DNA of 64,000 nt from Pyrenochaeta sp. MPI-SDFR-AT-0127 (Eukaryota; Ascomycota; Dothideomycetes; Pleosporales; Cucurbitariaceae). The translations under genes were made by a program, and so were the position numbers. How positions within the stretch are numbered: position 1 is the first letter of the stretch; each line of letters starts with the position of its first letter. Below, in pieces: positions 22,968 to 35,312 of the stretch. The stretch covers positions 1 to 64,000 of the forward strand of contig JAGTJM010000046.1 in assembly GCA_020747015.1 (NCBI GenBank), read 5' to 3'. The notes beneath the pieces are model-generated. The model was not told the DNA's origin. It worked only from the letters and a program-made list of their open reading frames with translations, and searched no databases.

Positions 22968-25280
22968 GTACGTCTACCATTTCCACCACACTCGCCTAGC
23001 CTTCCCAGTAGCTGCGAGAAATCCGTGGCTTGAGGTGCAACATCGAGCGCCGCCTGTGTTTCGAGGAGAAATCCTCTGCAAAATGCAGCTTCTCGGTGCT
23101 GACTCGTTGTTCCCAGATGAGGTCCAAGTGCGCGTGCACTGATCGCCGGCTATCGATCCCAGCATCCCGGGATCTTCGTCCAAATGCACGCCCAGCTCGC
23201 TTTCTCATTGGCGGGCTGCCCACATTTTGCATCACTCTACCACATGGCCTCTCTCCTACTGCGTCCATCAGCATTCATCACGTTGGCTCTATCGATTTAG
23301 CACGGCGTTTCGGCGGCTCCATATCTGGTCTCACTTTGCGCTCAGGGGCCGCAAGTCTTTGAAATGGTTGGCTTTTTTCTACTCGGCCATTTTTTTTTCT
23401 CCCTTTCGTTATCTGGTACACAAAAGCAAAGGAAACCTGCTTTAAGAGTTTCAGTCTTGACATGGACTTTGGGAGAATGCCCTGGCTGTATACGAACTTT
23501 ATGTTACCACCCGCGGCTCGCCTTCGGGTTCACAATGCGGCCTCGTTTCTCTTAACATCCTTCAGGCGCGCTGCTTGTATCACTATTCTCCTACCCCTCC
23601 CAGCTTTTGCTGTACAACGAAAGGTGCAAGCCATGGCGTACTAATCCTGTAATTTTTTTTTCTTTCATACTATCTGGTACCTTTCATGTGGTCGTCAAGG
23701 CTACCCGTGTCTACTTTCCTCTACTTGTACATCTGCGCATCTAGAGGTGGGGACAGCTGTTTCACATACCCTAGGAGGCACATCTTGGCAGCTCAATAGA
23801 GAAGTCCACATCATCCATCTTTCACACTCGACTCATGCAGCCCGCCGACCGTTCCACGACAAGATAGGCGATCTAAATAATTTTTTGTCACACCTTCGAC
23901 TACACTTTCTAGCCGGCTTGATTAGGGTACTAATTTTGTCGTGTCAACAGTTTGGACTGTGCACCACTGCCTGAAAAACGCCCTTTACGCCGGCTGGCCC
24001 GCCCATGTTCACCAATCGAAGTGTTTCTGATCAAGTAGCATGAGTTTCAACCATTTGGTGGAACTTTTCAACAATTGAGCATCCGGGCCGTCTTTGGTTC
24101 TCGACCGCGGTCTGACAGGCTGACTGCTGAAAAGGCCCACAAGGTCCCCTCTGTTTTCACTGACGTGTCTTGCACATAATTCTACGACACCTGTACTGAC
24201 CGCTTCCGAGCACACCATGTGGGCGTGCACTGAACTAATGTTGCAAGATAGACAATCGCGGCACGCCCAACGCTAGTGACAGCAAAGAATCCGCGGATTC
24301 TGCAAAGATAGAACCAGCCAGTCGCTTTAGCACGGAACAATGTCCCTGACCATTAATACAGCATCTTCGGCCAGGAAAGTCGAACCACCGTCTTCAGGAC
24401 GAATGATGACGACTCAGCCTCACATACGCGCCCAAAGATTTGTTTTCGAGTATGCCGCATTGGCGTGCCTTTATCCCAACACTCCTAGGTGCAGTTAAGC
24501 TCGTCAGAGCAAAACAGGTAGCGAGCCTTCCAACCAGTGCCTTACCATTTCAGGCGCATTGAGACTGGGTGGAGCCCGCGGGTGAGGTATAGTGGATGAC
24601 GTGAGGATTGGTCGCACAGGTCGCGATTGCCTCGAATCCAGCCTTCCCCGCAGCGCATGGTGTCTGCTGGAGACCTATAATGGACCATTTCTCCTTACCG
24701 CCTGCATATGCACTGCTGACAACTTCGTTAACAAAGTATAACTAAACATTGTACATTCCATTTCGCACAAGATGTGTCGTGATATTTAAAGTTTATAATT
24801 CCTTTTCGCTTCTTCGACATGATTGTCAGCCACGACGCCCGCAACTCCGTTCTCCGCAAAGCACAACACCACTTTCCATGTCCAGTATTTCGAGTCAGAA
24901 CCCAGCTTTCTCAACACTTCTAAAATGTACACAACACTCAAACACCTATTGCCTTTCTCATCATTCCATGCACCAGCTGGCGCCGGTGATTCGTCTTGGG
25001 AAACTCCTTCAGCCGCACATTCTCGTAAGCAGCTAATGCTGTGCGCCTCAGCTTGGTCCCAGCTTTGGACCCCAAACTCACCGGTGCGCATATAACCAAC
25101 GCACCATTCGATGTCAGCCTCGTATCCATCACAAAGTTAATGCTCCTTCTCTGCTCTCTTGGAAAGAAACCTGTTTACGCTGCTCTCGATAACAGCATTT
25201 CCTTCGAATTTGTGAAAGACAGTTGTGGGTAATACGAGAACGCCCCTGTCGCCTCAGTGAATTCTGGACAAAAAGTAATC
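22968..25280. other. Intergenic, no supported gene
   Basis: About 2.3 kb between the microprotein gene and the calpain gene. T-rich runs occur at 23389-23399 and 23650-23660. The opposing open frames at 24786-25132 overlap in three phases and have no recognisable motif. Confidence 0.45.
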
Positions 25281-27997
25281 ATGGGCTCCGTTTCCAGCGA
25301 TGCCAGCGAGATCGGAAAACCTCAAGAGACCATCAATGAATTTTGGGAGAATCTCATCACAAAAAAGCCGACCAAGGTCACTAAGGTATTCCCACCCAGC
25401 CTGTACGCGCATCTGCTTCCGCCACCACGCAAGCCAGGCACCGTCAAAGGGAAAAATGCTGCAGAATCTTATGAGGCTGCAGCTGCAGAATGTCGCGCTC
25501 GCGTTAAGCGCGTTGTTCGCGAATGTCATCGAATCAACGAAAAGTTTACAGATCCAGATTTCGACATCGAGGGTGTGTCCGACAAGAATTGTCTCGAAGG
25601 ACTGAAGTACTGGTACAAGGATCCGTCCGCTACCTCTACTACCGCCACGACGTCTTCAGTGAGCGCATCACGATTAGGCTATGCCCTGTCTACTCTCATT
25701 GAAAGCGAGGTACTACTCCAGAATGCTGCACCTATTGATCTCATTACAGCAGCCAAAGTGTTGAACAATGACACCTCCAACGAGGATAGTGGTGGCCCAG
25801 GATCCGTACATCGCATTGATTGGATATTTGACAAGCCTCAGTTCGAAATCGATGGCTTTTCTAGCTCTGATCTCTGTCAGGGCTCGAATGGAGACTGCTG
25901 GTTCATTGCCGCAGTTGCTACGATTTGCAGCAACCCCGACCTGATTAACAGGGTTTGCGTTGAAAGAGACGAAGAATGTGGCGTATATGGCTTTGTCTTT
26001 TACAGGGATGGCGAATGGATTTGGACTGTTGTGGACGACAACTTGTACCTCAAATACGGTGACTTTGATGCATATGGTGATAGATACGATCCCACAGGCG
26101 TAAAAGAGACAAAGTACAAGAAAAATAACCAGACTGGATCGGATGCACTATACTTTGCCTCGTGCGCCGACCAGAACGAGACTTGGCTTCCGTTGCTGGA
26201 GAAGGCATATGCTAAAGTACACGGCGACTACGACGCTATTGCTGGTGGATACAGTGGTGAGGCTGTTGAGGATCTTACCGGAGGTGTCACAACCAAGATC
26301 TTGACTGATCGCGTTCTAAGCAAGGAACGCCTCTGGAAGGAATTACTACAGGTCAATAAGCAGTTTCTCTTCTCTGCTTCGTCTCCGGGCTCGTATGGTG
26401 ACGACTCGGATGCTCGGAGAGGCCTTGCGCTCAGTCATGCCTATTCCGTCATCAAAGCTGTCGACGAAGATGACGAAGATGGCAAGATGCATAGGCTGGT
26501 ATTGATCAGGTATGATACTCGGAACTGTGACCATGAAAACTGTTAATAGAGACAGGAACCCCTGGGGCCGGAGAGCGAACGCGGCGATGGGTGAGTGGAC
26601 CGGCCCATGGTCTGACGGTTCAAGAGAATGGACACCATATTGGATGAAAAAGTTGGATCACAAATTTGGCGATGATGGTCTCTTCTGGATGTCGTACGAC
26701 GATCTGCTTAAGCGTTTTGCTCTGCTTGACCGGACTCGTCTCTTTAACCAAGATTGGACTGTAGTGCAGCACTGGACCAGCGTGTCTGTGGCGTGGGTCA
26801 CTGGCTATCTGAATACCAAGTTCTCCGTTGAAATCAAGAAGGCCGGCCCTACTGTGTTCGTTTTGTGCCAGGTAGGTTCTGTATCCAACCGCATCATTCC
26901 TGTACTCACTACTCCAGCTCGATGATCGCTACTTCCGCGGCCTTGAAGGCAAGTACGACTTTGATCTACATTTTATTTTACAAGAAGAAAATACACCAGC
27001 TGGCGACTACATTATTCGAGCTCGTGGTGCTTGGTTTGGCAATCGGAGCATATCCGCTGAAGTCGATCTCGAAGCTGGCATTTACGAAGTCCTCCCAAAG
27101 ATTGTAGCATCGCGAGACACCGACGCGGCGGATGTGCATGAAGTTGTGACCAAAGTAGCGGAGCGTAACCCACAGAAGCTTAGGCAGATTGGGCTGAATT
27201 ACGACATCGCAAATGCCAAAGGAGTTATTGAGCTTACAGAAGAAGAGCAGAAGAAAAAGGAACAGAAGAAGAAAGAAGCTGCCGAGAAGAAGAAGAAAGA
27301 GAAGGAGCAGGAGGCCAAGGAAAAGGCTGATTTCGAGTCGTGGAAGAAGGAAGAAAAGGCTGAGTACGAGGCATGGAAGAAAGAGAAGACTGAGCGCGAG
27401 AAGAAAGACAAGTCTAAGCAGGAAAATGTGAAAGAAGAACCAAAAGATGTTTCACCGAAGAAAGAAGAAACTGATACAGTAGTAGCAGTTGTCGCTGACA
27501 GTAGCAAGACCCAACAGGACGCACCTATTGCACCTGCACAGGAGGAGGAAGCAGCAGTTGTAGTCGATCTTACAATCCGTGCCAAGGATTTAGAGCCTGG
27601 AAAGGAACTCAAGGGCGAGTCAAAATCTGACGAAAGGGCTACCGAATCCAAGCTTGAAGTGGTTGAGGCCAGTGACGATGAAGATGCTCATGACACGCCC
27701 GACGATGACGATGCTGCACCAGAACGTCGTGGCCCGCCAGGACCTGAATCTGTCGCCTCTGGCTATGGTGGCAGGTACCCACGCAGCGTCTATGGCGATG
27801 CTCACCCACCACCGCCACCACCTCGACGGGTTGCTGAGGATAACACTCCGAAACCCTGGAACGCGGTTTGCGTGCTAGGTCTACGGGTGTATAGCAAGGA
27901 CCCTGAGGTCAGCATCAAATTGATCAAGCCAAAGGACGTAGAAGAAGGTGCCATCCTAGACATTGATGGGGACACGGCAGCTGGAGCGACCATGTAA
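25281..27997 (+). CDS. Calpain-like cysteine protease (family C2)
   Basis: Three exons: 25281-26509, 26556-26871 and 26918-27997; 874 residues. The ATG at 25281 (MGSVSSDASE) is chosen because the longer open frame begins only with GTG. The catalytic triad is visible: Cys206 in GSNGDCWF, His386 in LSHAYSV and Asn411 in RNPWG, the last created by the first splice junction. A C2L-like beta-sandwich domain follows (about 510-590). Next is a long Lys/Glu-rich coiled coil of about 100 residues and an acidic tail with a Pro run before a final folded-looking segment (PWNAVCVLGLRVYSKDPEV). Fungal calpains of this type are intracellular calcium- or pH-linked proteases; the specific substrate is unknown. 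Gly2 could be myristoylated. It is not obviously PalB. Confidence 0.92.
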
Positions 27998-28996
27998 TAT
28001 CATTCCAGACGCGGTCGGTAGCATTTACACTGTTTTTGAAGAACAAGGCACGCACACATACACGATTAGTATAATAGTTTTAACCATCTTTTCTTACCCT
28101 TCCGCATCACCCCACCGCTTCAACGATTCCAAGCGACCTACGCTAATGGTACTTCCCGCTCCATCCTTGCCCTCGTATCCCGACTGACTCGCAACCTTGC
28201 ATCAAAGCAAATGCCCTTCATCAGCCGCAACATCCGGAATACTCACAGCTCCCCTCCCTTCAATATTTGCTTTTCTTACGCCGCCTTCCCCACCTTTCCT
28301 CATCCCCTCCACTCTGATATTCTAGCTCGTCCGAGAAATCCCCCTTGCGCTCATATGCGAGTCAAGATCGGCAATCTAAACAAAAAAAGGAAAAATCAAG
28401 AGATTCGTGTACGAACGTATCGCTTACCCCGAACCCCGTTCTTTTCCTGTGCGTAGCCGTGCATTAGTAGGATTTTTGGCACAAGGGCATCTAGCTAGAA
28501 GCGAAGGGCTTGGGTAAGAGCACGTGGAAGGGCCTTTTGTTGGTTTCATAAACGAATGACTCGATGGCTTGGCCGGACTTGTGCGACTCGCGTGGATAAA
28601 GTGATGCGCGGCTGGTTGCGCTATGGTTGGTATAGCTCTTCGATGGTCGGTTTCTGGGGTATAGTTCTTGGCTTTGTCTATTTCTTTTTGTATCTAGTGC
28701 ATAATAAGGGAGAGGTATGATCATGGGTGCTATGGGTGTCTAGTCGAATGGAATGGTCAAAGGGTATGTGAGTGCTTGAAACGATGGTTGTGTAGGGCCT
28801 GCAATGCGCAGGTTTCAGCAAGGGAAGGACCACAAGCAAGTTCTGTAAGGTCTGGAGATTGTTCTTGCAAACATAAATGTCGGATCTTGTATTCATCTTT
28901 TGATCAAAGCGCGAAAGGAGATGTATGAATGAAATGCTCCATTTCTCTCAACCCATAAGCACCTGAGAGCTTTGTCCCAAACTCAGCTTCATTCCC
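27998..28996. other. Convergent intergenic, calpain / AA13
   Basis: About 1 kb between two 3' ends, CT-rich after the calpain stop. No gene is supported. Confidence 0.5.
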
Positions 28997-30276
28997 TTAT
29001 TTCCATGTTGCCTCCACAACGGCCTTGCCCGTGCAGTCTCTTGGCACGGTGTACACCCTGTTCGCACCGCTCTCATATGTCACCGAGCCGCTGCTCTCCA
29101 CCTTGATGAACTTGTACTCGAAGCTCGTGCCCGCTGGCAAGTTGATTGTTGTTGTCCAGAGCGGATTCGAAGCAGTATACTGAGATGCTGAGAGGGCAGG
29201 CGCATTAGCGGTGTTCCAGCTACCCAGCTGCGAGATAGATCCTGCAATCTTGACAGTCTGGCCGAACGACGTGGTTGTCTTCGAGTTGAAAGTTACGGCC
29301 ACGGTGGGAGACGGGGTCGCGCAGCCGGTAGGTACTGCTGTAGAAGAAGCAGCGGCAGATGTTGAAGGCGTGCTCGACGATACAGGAGGGTTTGAGCCAC
29401 CAGAGCCCGTGATCTTGATATCTGCACATGTCAAGTAGACTTGTGGTGTCTGGAAGGAGTTCCATTTGAAGCTCAAGAGAGTATGGTTTGAGACGTAGTT
29501 GGGAATCTTGATCTTCGAGCTGACCGTGTAGCCGCCTGCGATGCTGGTGTAGCATGAGTTCAACGGTGCATTGTCGACGCCCTTGCATTTTGAACCTTCG
29601 TTGAAGCCCTTGCCTAAAAGTCCAAAAGTTAGTGTACATTTCTCGACTGTTCATGCTCTGGGGTTTGCTTACAGGTGAACCAGTCGTTCCTCCAGCACGC
29701 CTGGCCACTCGTGCAGTCGGGATTAAACCCACACGTCTGACCGGCGACATCTGTACACTTCAGCAACCCTGCCTCGAAGCAGTCTTCAGCTGCTTGCTTC
29801 TCCGCCTCAGTAGGCAGATACCCAGGGGTCAGGAACTTGTCAACGAGAGCCTGGTCTTGGCAGATTCTGTAACTGAACATGCCGCCGTGGTCGCCGTTGT
29901 TGTCGACGCACCATTGGACGTCAACAGTGGAGCCGCCAGCATAGGTGATGACAGGGGCAGAACCCCAGCGGGGACCGGGCTGGTTGTAGTCGACAGATAC
30001 ACGGGCATTGTAGCCGCAAGGGCCGGAGCGGCCGACTGCTGCTGAGTTGAGATCCGGCCAAGCGGTTACCGGTTCGAGGATCGTACATTCAGGGCAGGTG
30101 TCTGCTCCGGACTGTTGAAGGTTAGGAACACTGTTCGAGATAAAAGTTGTGGAAAGTTGGATGGAGTGAAAACTCACTTGAGCATTGAGGCCCGTCCGAC
30201 TCATTGGAGAGGAGAGGTAGCCATGAGCGTTAGCGGTGCCAACGAAGGCAAGGACTTGGAGAGCCTTTGAAAGCAT
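28997..30276 (-). CDS. AA13 starch-active lytic polysaccharide monooxygenase with CBM20
   Basis: Three exons: 30178-30276, 29673-30111 and 28997-29613; 384 residues. The signal peptide (1-17) ends ...GTANA, leaving His18 as the mature N-terminus (HGYLSSP), which every copper LPMO needs. The second copper histidine is His108 in NNGDHGGMFSY. Many paired cysteines follow (CPEC, CGFNPDC, CWRNDWFTC). A Ser/Thr-rich linker (about 250-276) leads to a C-terminal CBM20 starch-binding domain (about 278-384, with QLGSWNTANAPALSAS and FEYKFIKVESSGSVTYES). AA13 enzymes oxidatively cleave starch and boost amylases (family knowledge). It is divergently transcribed from the alpha-amylase, whose CBM20 is very similar. 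A TATATA lies on its strand about 100 bp upstream of the ATG (30377-30382). Confidence 0.95.
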
Positions 30277-31334
30277 GATCAAGATTTCGAAGACTTTTAG
30301 GCTTGTCTTGGAGGAGCTGTCAAGGTAGGGATTTGAGAGTCTGGTGAACACTGCAAAGACAGAGATTCGTCAAAACTATATACATCACGGCTCCCTATTC
30401 TTCCATGAGTAGCATTTCGAATGTTCCGTTTGCACATGTTTAGACTTCTTCTCGAACTCTGCTGTGCGTCGATCTCCATTGCAGCTGTCAATCTCGACGA
30501 TGGTCGCTATTGGAGAGAAGTCGGAAGCCGAGTATGCACTTCGGATGCATACAACCAAACACGGGTGAAGATGCAGTCACGAGAACCAGAAAACAGTTAA
30601 CGGCCCGCACCTTAAATTACCACCCACGTTGCCTAAATCCCGGAATGCGGGGCTCCGCGTTTGGAGAACCTGGTTTTCAGGCCGTCGAACCCATGGATTT
30701 TTTATGATCCGAGGTCATTGTCTCGCTAAACCATACAACTGCCGATTACATCATCCCATGAACCTTGCAACGTCTCTTCATTTCCCCTGAAACCTGGGTC
30801 GATCTTACTGCCATTCTCGGAAATAGCACTTGAAGCGGCATGGCTAGTATTTTCTCATGAACCGAAATATATGTACTGTTAATTTGCAACTTCCCCTTCC
30901 AGGTCTATAGCCGATTGATGTACCCCGCATAAACGTTTCAAACGTCCACGAGGTACAACGAGGGCTTCTTTACTCGGACCGACAGATCATCGTCCTGGGT
31001 ATTTAGAAATGCATTTTCCTTTGACTTGATGTAAGTCGGACCGCAAGTAACCTGAGTTCATGCAAACGGCTTTCTGACCACCCTTAGAATCGTGAGAATC
31101 GTCGATCATGGCCTGAGAGAGTTGAGGAGTTGAGGCAAAGAGAAAGAGTTGTGGAACTTTGGGGGAAGCCAAAAGTGGAGCTTCAAATCTTACTCGGGGC
31201 GAGTATTTTGAGGCGTGTACCTAGGTACCGGCGTCAAGTCTATAAAGTGCCGGACGAACCGCATCTAAAATTACGCATCCAGAAGGTGCCAGCTTCAGAT
31301 ACCTGGAACGGCCTGGATATCGACCTCGCTAAAG
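30277..31334. promoter_or_regulatory. Shared divergent promoter of the starch genes
   Basis: A 1,058-bp spacer between AA13 and amylase start codons. TATA boxes face both ways: TATATA for AA13 at 30377-30382 (minus) and TATAAA for amylase at 31241-31246 (plus, 89-94 bp before the ATG). Two matches to the CreA consensus SYGGRG occur, at 30647-30652 (plus) and 30923-30928 (minus). A CGGAAAT at 30818-30824 resembles an AmyR half-site. These six- and seven-base matches can arise by chance. Glucose repression and starch induction are therefore inferences. Confidence 0.5.
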
Positions 31335-33201
31335 ATGTTGCTCTTCAGCCTTATCGCTGCCTTATTTCTGCAATTTTCCTCCCTTGTCTTGGCTGCAGAC
31401 ACGAACGCATGGAAGTCTCGCAGTATCTATTTTGTCCTGACCGACCGCATTGCTCGCAGCAGCAGCGATACCGGTGGCGGCTCATGCAGTAACTTGGGCA
31501 ACTACTGCGGCGGCACGTTCAAGGGTCTTGAGTCTAAACTTGATTACATCCAAGGACTAGGCTTTGATGCGATTTGGATTACACCTGTTGTTGCAAGTAT
31601 GTACACTTTACGGGTTTGAGTTATGGTTACAGTGACTAATTGACATGTAGATAGTGCAGGTGGATATCATGGCTATTGGGCGCAAGATCTGTACGCGGTC
31701 AATTCAAATTATGGAACCGCGGCCGATCTAAAGAGTCTTGTTAGCGCTGCTCACGCAAAGGTGTGTACACATGATATTGAGATCCTATTCCAGCACGCTT
31801 ACTCGTCCATTCTAGGGTATCTATGTGATGGTAGATGTTGTAGCAAACCACATGGGTCAAGGGGCCATCGCGGATAACCGCCCTGCGCCTCTCAACCAGG
31901 CTTCGTCCTACCACTCAGCCTGCGACATCAACTACAACGACCAAACAAGTATTGAAGACTGCCGTATTGCCAACCTCCCCGATCTAAAGACTCAAAGTTC
32001 GGAGGTCCGCAACGTTCTCAATACTTGGATCAAATGGCTCATGACCGAGTACTCCTTTGACGGCGTGCGCATTGACACTGTCAAACATGTCGAAAAAGAT
32101 TTCTGGCCAGGTTTCGCCTCTGCAGCAGGCACATACTCCATCGGGGAAGTATGGGATGGTAACCCTACCTATCTCGTTGAATATGCGAAGCTCATGCCTG
32201 GGTTACTCAACTACGCGACTTACTACCCGATGAACAATTTCTACCAGCAAAAGGGAAGTTCGCAAGCGCTAGTGGATATGATGAACACCGTCAGAGACAC
32301 ATTCCCAGATCCCACGGCCCTTGGTACCTTCCTTGACAACCACGACAACAATCGATGGCTCAATGTGAAGAATGATGTTACACTCCTAAAGAATGCTCTT
32401 GCTTTCGTCATCCTTTCAAGAGGTATTCCAATTCTATACTACGGAACCGAGCAGGGTTATGCTGGTGGTGCTGATCCAGCTAACCGGGAAGACCTCTGGC
32501 GTAGTAACTTTAATACCAACGCAGATCTTTACCAGGCTATCAAGAAATTGACGGGTGCGAGGAAGAGTGCGGGTGGATTAGCCGGAAATGACCATACACA
32601 CTTGTATGTTTCGAGCAACGCCTACGCATGGAGCCGGGCTGGTGGAAATCTCGTGGTCCTCACAACAAATGCAGGAGGCAGCTCAAATGCTCAACACTGC
32701 TTCAACACACAGAAAAATAACGGGCAATGGACGAATGTGTATGGCAATGGCGCAACTGTATCCGCTGACGGTAGCGGGAATATCTGCCTCACCGTCTCCA
32801 ACGGCGAGCCTATTGTTCTCGTCGCATCTACAGGAACCCCGACTTCAGCCCCGACACCAACGACACTGCGCACAACTTCTACAGCTTGCCCAACATCTGT
32901 ATCCGTGACCTTCACGCATCGCGTTGTAACAGCGTTCGGCGACACGATCAAGATCACTGGCAACACGGCGCAATTGGGCAGCTGGAACCCATCCAATGCA
33001 CCCACACTCTCAGCGTCTTCGTACACCACTGCCAATCCTGTATGGACCATAACATTGCCAATATCGGCCGGAACAGCGGTCCAGTATAAATTTGTGAAGA
33101 TATCGAGCGCCGGAGCGGTAACATGGGAGAGTGATCCTAACAGGGCGTACACAGCACCGGCATGTCAGGGGAGTGCTGCTGTGAGTAGTACATGGCAATG
33201 A
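31335..33201 (+). CDS. Secreted GH13 alpha-amylase with C-terminal CBM20
   Basis: Three exons: 31335-31596, 31651-31760 and 31816-33201; 585 residues. The signal peptide is about 1-20 (MLLFSLIAALFLQFSSLVLA). GH13 regions are intact: DVVANH (131-136), GVRIDTVKH with the nucleophile Asp211, GEVWDG with the acid/base Glu235, and FLDNHDN with Asp301. Calcium-site features and the Cys pattern follow the Taka-amylase type. A short Thr/Pro linker joins a CBM20 domain (about 480-585, with QLGSWNPSNAPTLSAS and VQYKFVKISSAGAVTWES). It hydrolyses internal alpha-1,4 bonds of starch outside the cell. Taka-amylase type enzymes often lack CBM20, so the fusion suggests a raw-starch-active form. It pairs head-to-head with AA13. 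Confidence 0.97.
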
Positions 33202-33587
33202 AAGCCATGATACCATTCAATATTTTTTTACCTCACCAGTCGGTCTTTAGATTATAGTATGCAGAAATGTCATCTTCTTGGTGGATATGCAACTTATCGT
33301 GCCTTCTTTGCTTACGTTCACAACCTTGAGATGTACCAGCTGTAACTTGGACTTCTTTGATCTTCCAGTAGGATGGCTCAGATAAATAGGAATATCCGTG
33401 ATAAAACGTCATGAATCTTTGGTTTCGTTGAAATTATTGAATGAACAGCACGGGTTTTGAATGGGTTATGAAAATATAATTTGGGTATATGAAGCATGCC
33501 CCTGTTTCGGCAACAGAGTGAATGTTTTAAGGCAATACAACAATTGTTGGCAGCAGAAGATTTTAATACTAAGAATGACTCCTGGCA
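33202..33587. other. Convergent intergenic
   Basis: 386 bp between amylase and the 574-residue gene. AT-rich, nothing recognised. Confidence 0.5.
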
Positions 33588-35312
33588 CTACTCAGCAGCC
33601 ATACTGCACTCATTCATCGTTTCCTCATCGTCGACCTCCAGAACGGCATCAATGCTGTAGTTGCCCGAAAAACGCGACTTGCGGCCGAAAGTACGTCGCG
33701 GAGTGCTCAATTTCTTCCTTACCGTTGGGCCCCGGTATGCATCGCCATCTGAGTCAGAATCTATTTCATTGCTCACCATTTCGGTACGGAAGCGAGAGGG
33801 CGGAACCTGAGGGCAAGATTTTCCTCGAGAACGAGCCTGGAACTTTCTTCGCTTGCTAGCCCGCGAAGTGAATGGTGACTCCTCTTCGTCAGGGTAGTTT
33901 GTGGTCGTACTACGCACGCGTTTTGCGTTCGCATAGCCCACAACCTTACGTGAAGCAACGTCAGCATTGGCGATCATTGAAGCCTCCTCACTCAGATCAT
34001 ACTCCTGCTTCTTGAGCAAATGACAATCGACATTAAGCTTTCGCGTCTGAAGCTTGGCTGGCGGAGTGAGGCGACGGACGATGGATACATCGTGGTTATC
34101 GATCTGGACGGGCTCAGGACCTGCAGTAAACCCCGATGCTGGAGGAATATGGTTCACGAGGCGCTCAAAGTCGACTGGGTAGTCCCAGTCCTCATCTGGA
34201 TGAGCCAAACAGTACTTAACGCAACGGGTCAAGTCTAGTGCATCAGAGCCAGACGGCATAACCGCGATCCCCTCCGCCAACTCCTTGAAAGGGATTGTAG
34301 GACTTGATTTGACTGCAGTTGTAGACATGCGACGACGCTGAAATATAACTGGTGCACGGAAACCAGCAACACTGGTACTTGTGGGGTCAAAGCCTTCAGG
34401 TTTCTCAATGTCGTGGTGCTTAGACACAGACCAGCTCTTGTACCTGGGATCTTCCATCGCACGCTTGTTCATTGGGCCCTTCATCATACGATATATGCTG
34501 TTGTTCTCGATAGGCCCGTGTGGCATCTTGCGGAAGTGGTTGATAAGACTCGCAATAGTGGCCGAGGTAGCACCATTGTGAACCGTACGATCGATGACAT
34601 CCCAGGACTTAAACGATTGAGGGAGAAAGGCTGCCATCTCTGAGATAAGTATATTCCCGTTAGGGAATTCGAGGTCGGCGGGTGGTGCATCTGTCAATTT
34701 ATCGTAATTCTCAACGGCACGGCCGATCTTCGGTTTGTGAAGCAACTCCTCGCGAGCGACATTCTTAGCAGAAAGTTTTACTCTTTCTGGCGTCTTTGCA
34801 GGAACGCTTGTCTTGGGTGAATATCTTTGGCTGTGCTCGGCAGTGTCGGGTATCTGGTAGATTGGGGCCGCCTCCACATGAATACCACGTTTCTCGATCT
34901 CGAAGCGAAGAGGAAACCACTCTGATTGCCCTGGAATATTGTCTTCCTTATGATACTCAGCAGCATATTCATGCTTTTGGATGTTTTCATAGTAGCGATA
35001 AGCAGCTTTCCCAAGTCGATGCTTGTTGTACGCATCTAGGATCAATCGTTCGCTACGCATTTGCTCGTGTAGAATTTGCATGGGATCGACATCTCTCAAG
35101 TTACAATTCTCGATCCCTTGGCATAACTGCGATTGAAGCGCGTCACGTAAGTCCGGAATGTCGGCGTAGCGATAGCCAACCTCTATCTGCGCTGCATCGA
35201 GCATATCCTGGGCATCAAGGCGCGTGAAGACACCAGCTCTAGGTTGCGCAGACGTCAGACCTATAAGTTGATTTCTCTCCTCATCCAATGGGAATAAGTA
35301 CCTAGAAAGCAT
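33588..35312 (-). CDS. Uncharacterised family member A (574 residues)
   Basis: Single-exon ORF on the minus strand. I know no named family for it, but it shares two blocks with the proteins at 43140-45404 and 53193-55184. Block 1 is residues 220-285 (ISEMAAFLPQSF, then an NGA/LINHFRK segment). Block 2 is residues 344-388, with LAEGIAVMPSGSDALDLTR and then DYPVDFERLVNHI. The N-terminal third is helical and charged. The C-terminal 120 residues are rich in Ser/Arg/Lys with SKRRKFQARSRGK and PRRTFGRKSR, which look like nuclear localisation signals. There is no signal peptide or membrane span. A nuclear protein is inferred; the molecular role is unknown. It is one of three dispersed copies within 22 kb. 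Confidence 0.8.
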   Translation of the reverse strand: MLSRYLFPLDEERNQLIGLTSAQPRAGVFTRLDAQDMLDAAQIEVGYRYADIPDLRDALQSQLCQGIENCNLRDVDPMQILHEQMRSERLILDAYNKHRLGKAAYRYYENIQKHEYAAEYHKEDNIPGQSEWFPLRFEIEKRGIHVEAAPIYQIPDTAEHSQRYSPKTSVPAKTPERVKLSAKNVAREELLHKPKIGRAVENYDKLTDAPPADLEFPNGNILISEMAAFLPQSFKSWDVIDRTVHNGATSATIASLINHFRKMPHGPIENNSIYRMMKGPMNKRAMEDPRYKSWSVSKHHDIEKPEGFDPTSTSVAGFRAPVIFQRRRMSTTAVKSSPTIPFKELAEGIAVMPSGSDALDLTRCVKYCLAHPDEDWDYPVDFERLVNHIPPASGFTAGPEPVQIDNHDVSIVRRLTPPAKLQTRKLNVDCHLLKKQEYDLSEEASMIANADVASRKVVGYANAKRVRSTTTNYPDEEESPFTSRASKRRKFQARSRGKSCPQVPPSRFRTEMVSNEIDSDSDGDAYRGPTVRKKLSTPRRTFGRKSRFSGNYSIDAVLEVDDEETMNECSMAAE

